From: an uncultured Oscillospiraceae bacterium
GTDB taxonomy: Bacteria > Bacillota > Clostridia > Oscillospirales > Oscillospiraceae
Assembly: GCA_934661135.1 (NCBI GenBank)
Contig: CAKUJA010000122.1
Coordinates: forward strand, 1-5,589
DNA length: 5,589 bases
Direction of reading: 5' to 3'
Every line of letters starts with the position of its first letter. Position 1 is the stretch's first letter. Positions 5,501 through 5,589 of the stretch are shown one piece after another. The notes beneath the pieces are model-generated. The model searched no databases. It had not been told where the DNA came from and saw only the letters and a program-made list of their open reading frames with translations. A program made the position numbers and the translations under genes.

Positions 5501-5589
5501 CGCTGTCCTTCCCGCGCCGCACGCGATCTTGATGATGGCGGTCAGGCAACATCCTACGGATACGGTACAACCTTGCGTCCTACGCTGCA

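Larger units (their letters stand above)
5240..5589. other. Gene-poor right end of the window
   Basis: I see no convincing coding region here on either strand. Short open frames exist but run through repeat and hairpin sequence, start without ribosome-binding sites and resemble no protein I know. What can be supported is the long inverted repeat at 5279-5327, a purine-rich stretch just after it (5331-5348), a terminator-like hairpin at 5461-5500, and a faint third trace of the GGTACAACCT motif near 5564-5573. The flanking gene on the right lies outside the window. Confidence 0.6.

Noticed and set aside
1..5589. tRNA or rRNA genes
   Set aside because: I looked for T-loop-like GGTTCGAATCC and rRNA-like stretches on both strands; the GTTCGATC-type match near 4727 belongs to the ribozyme and no cloverleaf forms.

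Overview
The window looks like chromosomal DNA of a moderately high-GC Firmicute, most likely a gut clostridium of the Oscillospirales type. This rests on three things: the Firmicute-type regulation of glmS by a ribozyme, the PlsY-type (acyl-phosphate) acyltransferase, and intergenic repeats of a kind common in gut clostridial genomes. I cannot name the species from the sequence.

Layout. At the left edge (1-402, + strand) are the last 24 codons of a probable azlC, overlapping by ATGA with a complete azlD. Together they would form a branched-chain amino acid exporter. They converge on a minus-strand gene block and share a bidirectional terminator (489-518) with it. Read in its own direction, the block runs glmS (glucosamine-6-phosphate synthase, 4517-2685), an uncharacterised FAD-dependent oxidoreductase with a cysteine cluster (2607-1225), and plsY (glycerol-3-phosphate acyltransferase, 1146-523). 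The two gaps are about 77 bp each and neither holds a clear terminator, so partial co-transcription is possible. GlmS makes the first amino-sugar of cell-wall synthesis and PlsY makes lysophosphatidic acid for membrane lipid, so the block has an envelope-precursor flavour. The role of the middle gene is unknown.

Upstream of glmS, on the minus strand, lies a well-preserved glmS self-cleaving ribozyme (about 4642-4772). It is preceded by an AT-rich palindrome holding -10-like hexamers (4813-4838), which is the likely promoter.

The right part (about 4860-5589) has no convincing gene. It is a mosaic of non-coding repeats: a direct duplication of about 128 bp with a 144-bp period and internal hairpins, a second copy whose end hairpin looks split by about 58 bp, a 22-bp inverted repeat whose left half recurs beside azlD at 420-457, and a terminator-like hairpin with no visible gene to serve. 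The strongest unusual signals are the ribozyme with its palindromic promoter and this repeat mosaic. I saw no sign of a new enzyme system, phage, IS transposase, CRISPR array, tRNA or rRNA.
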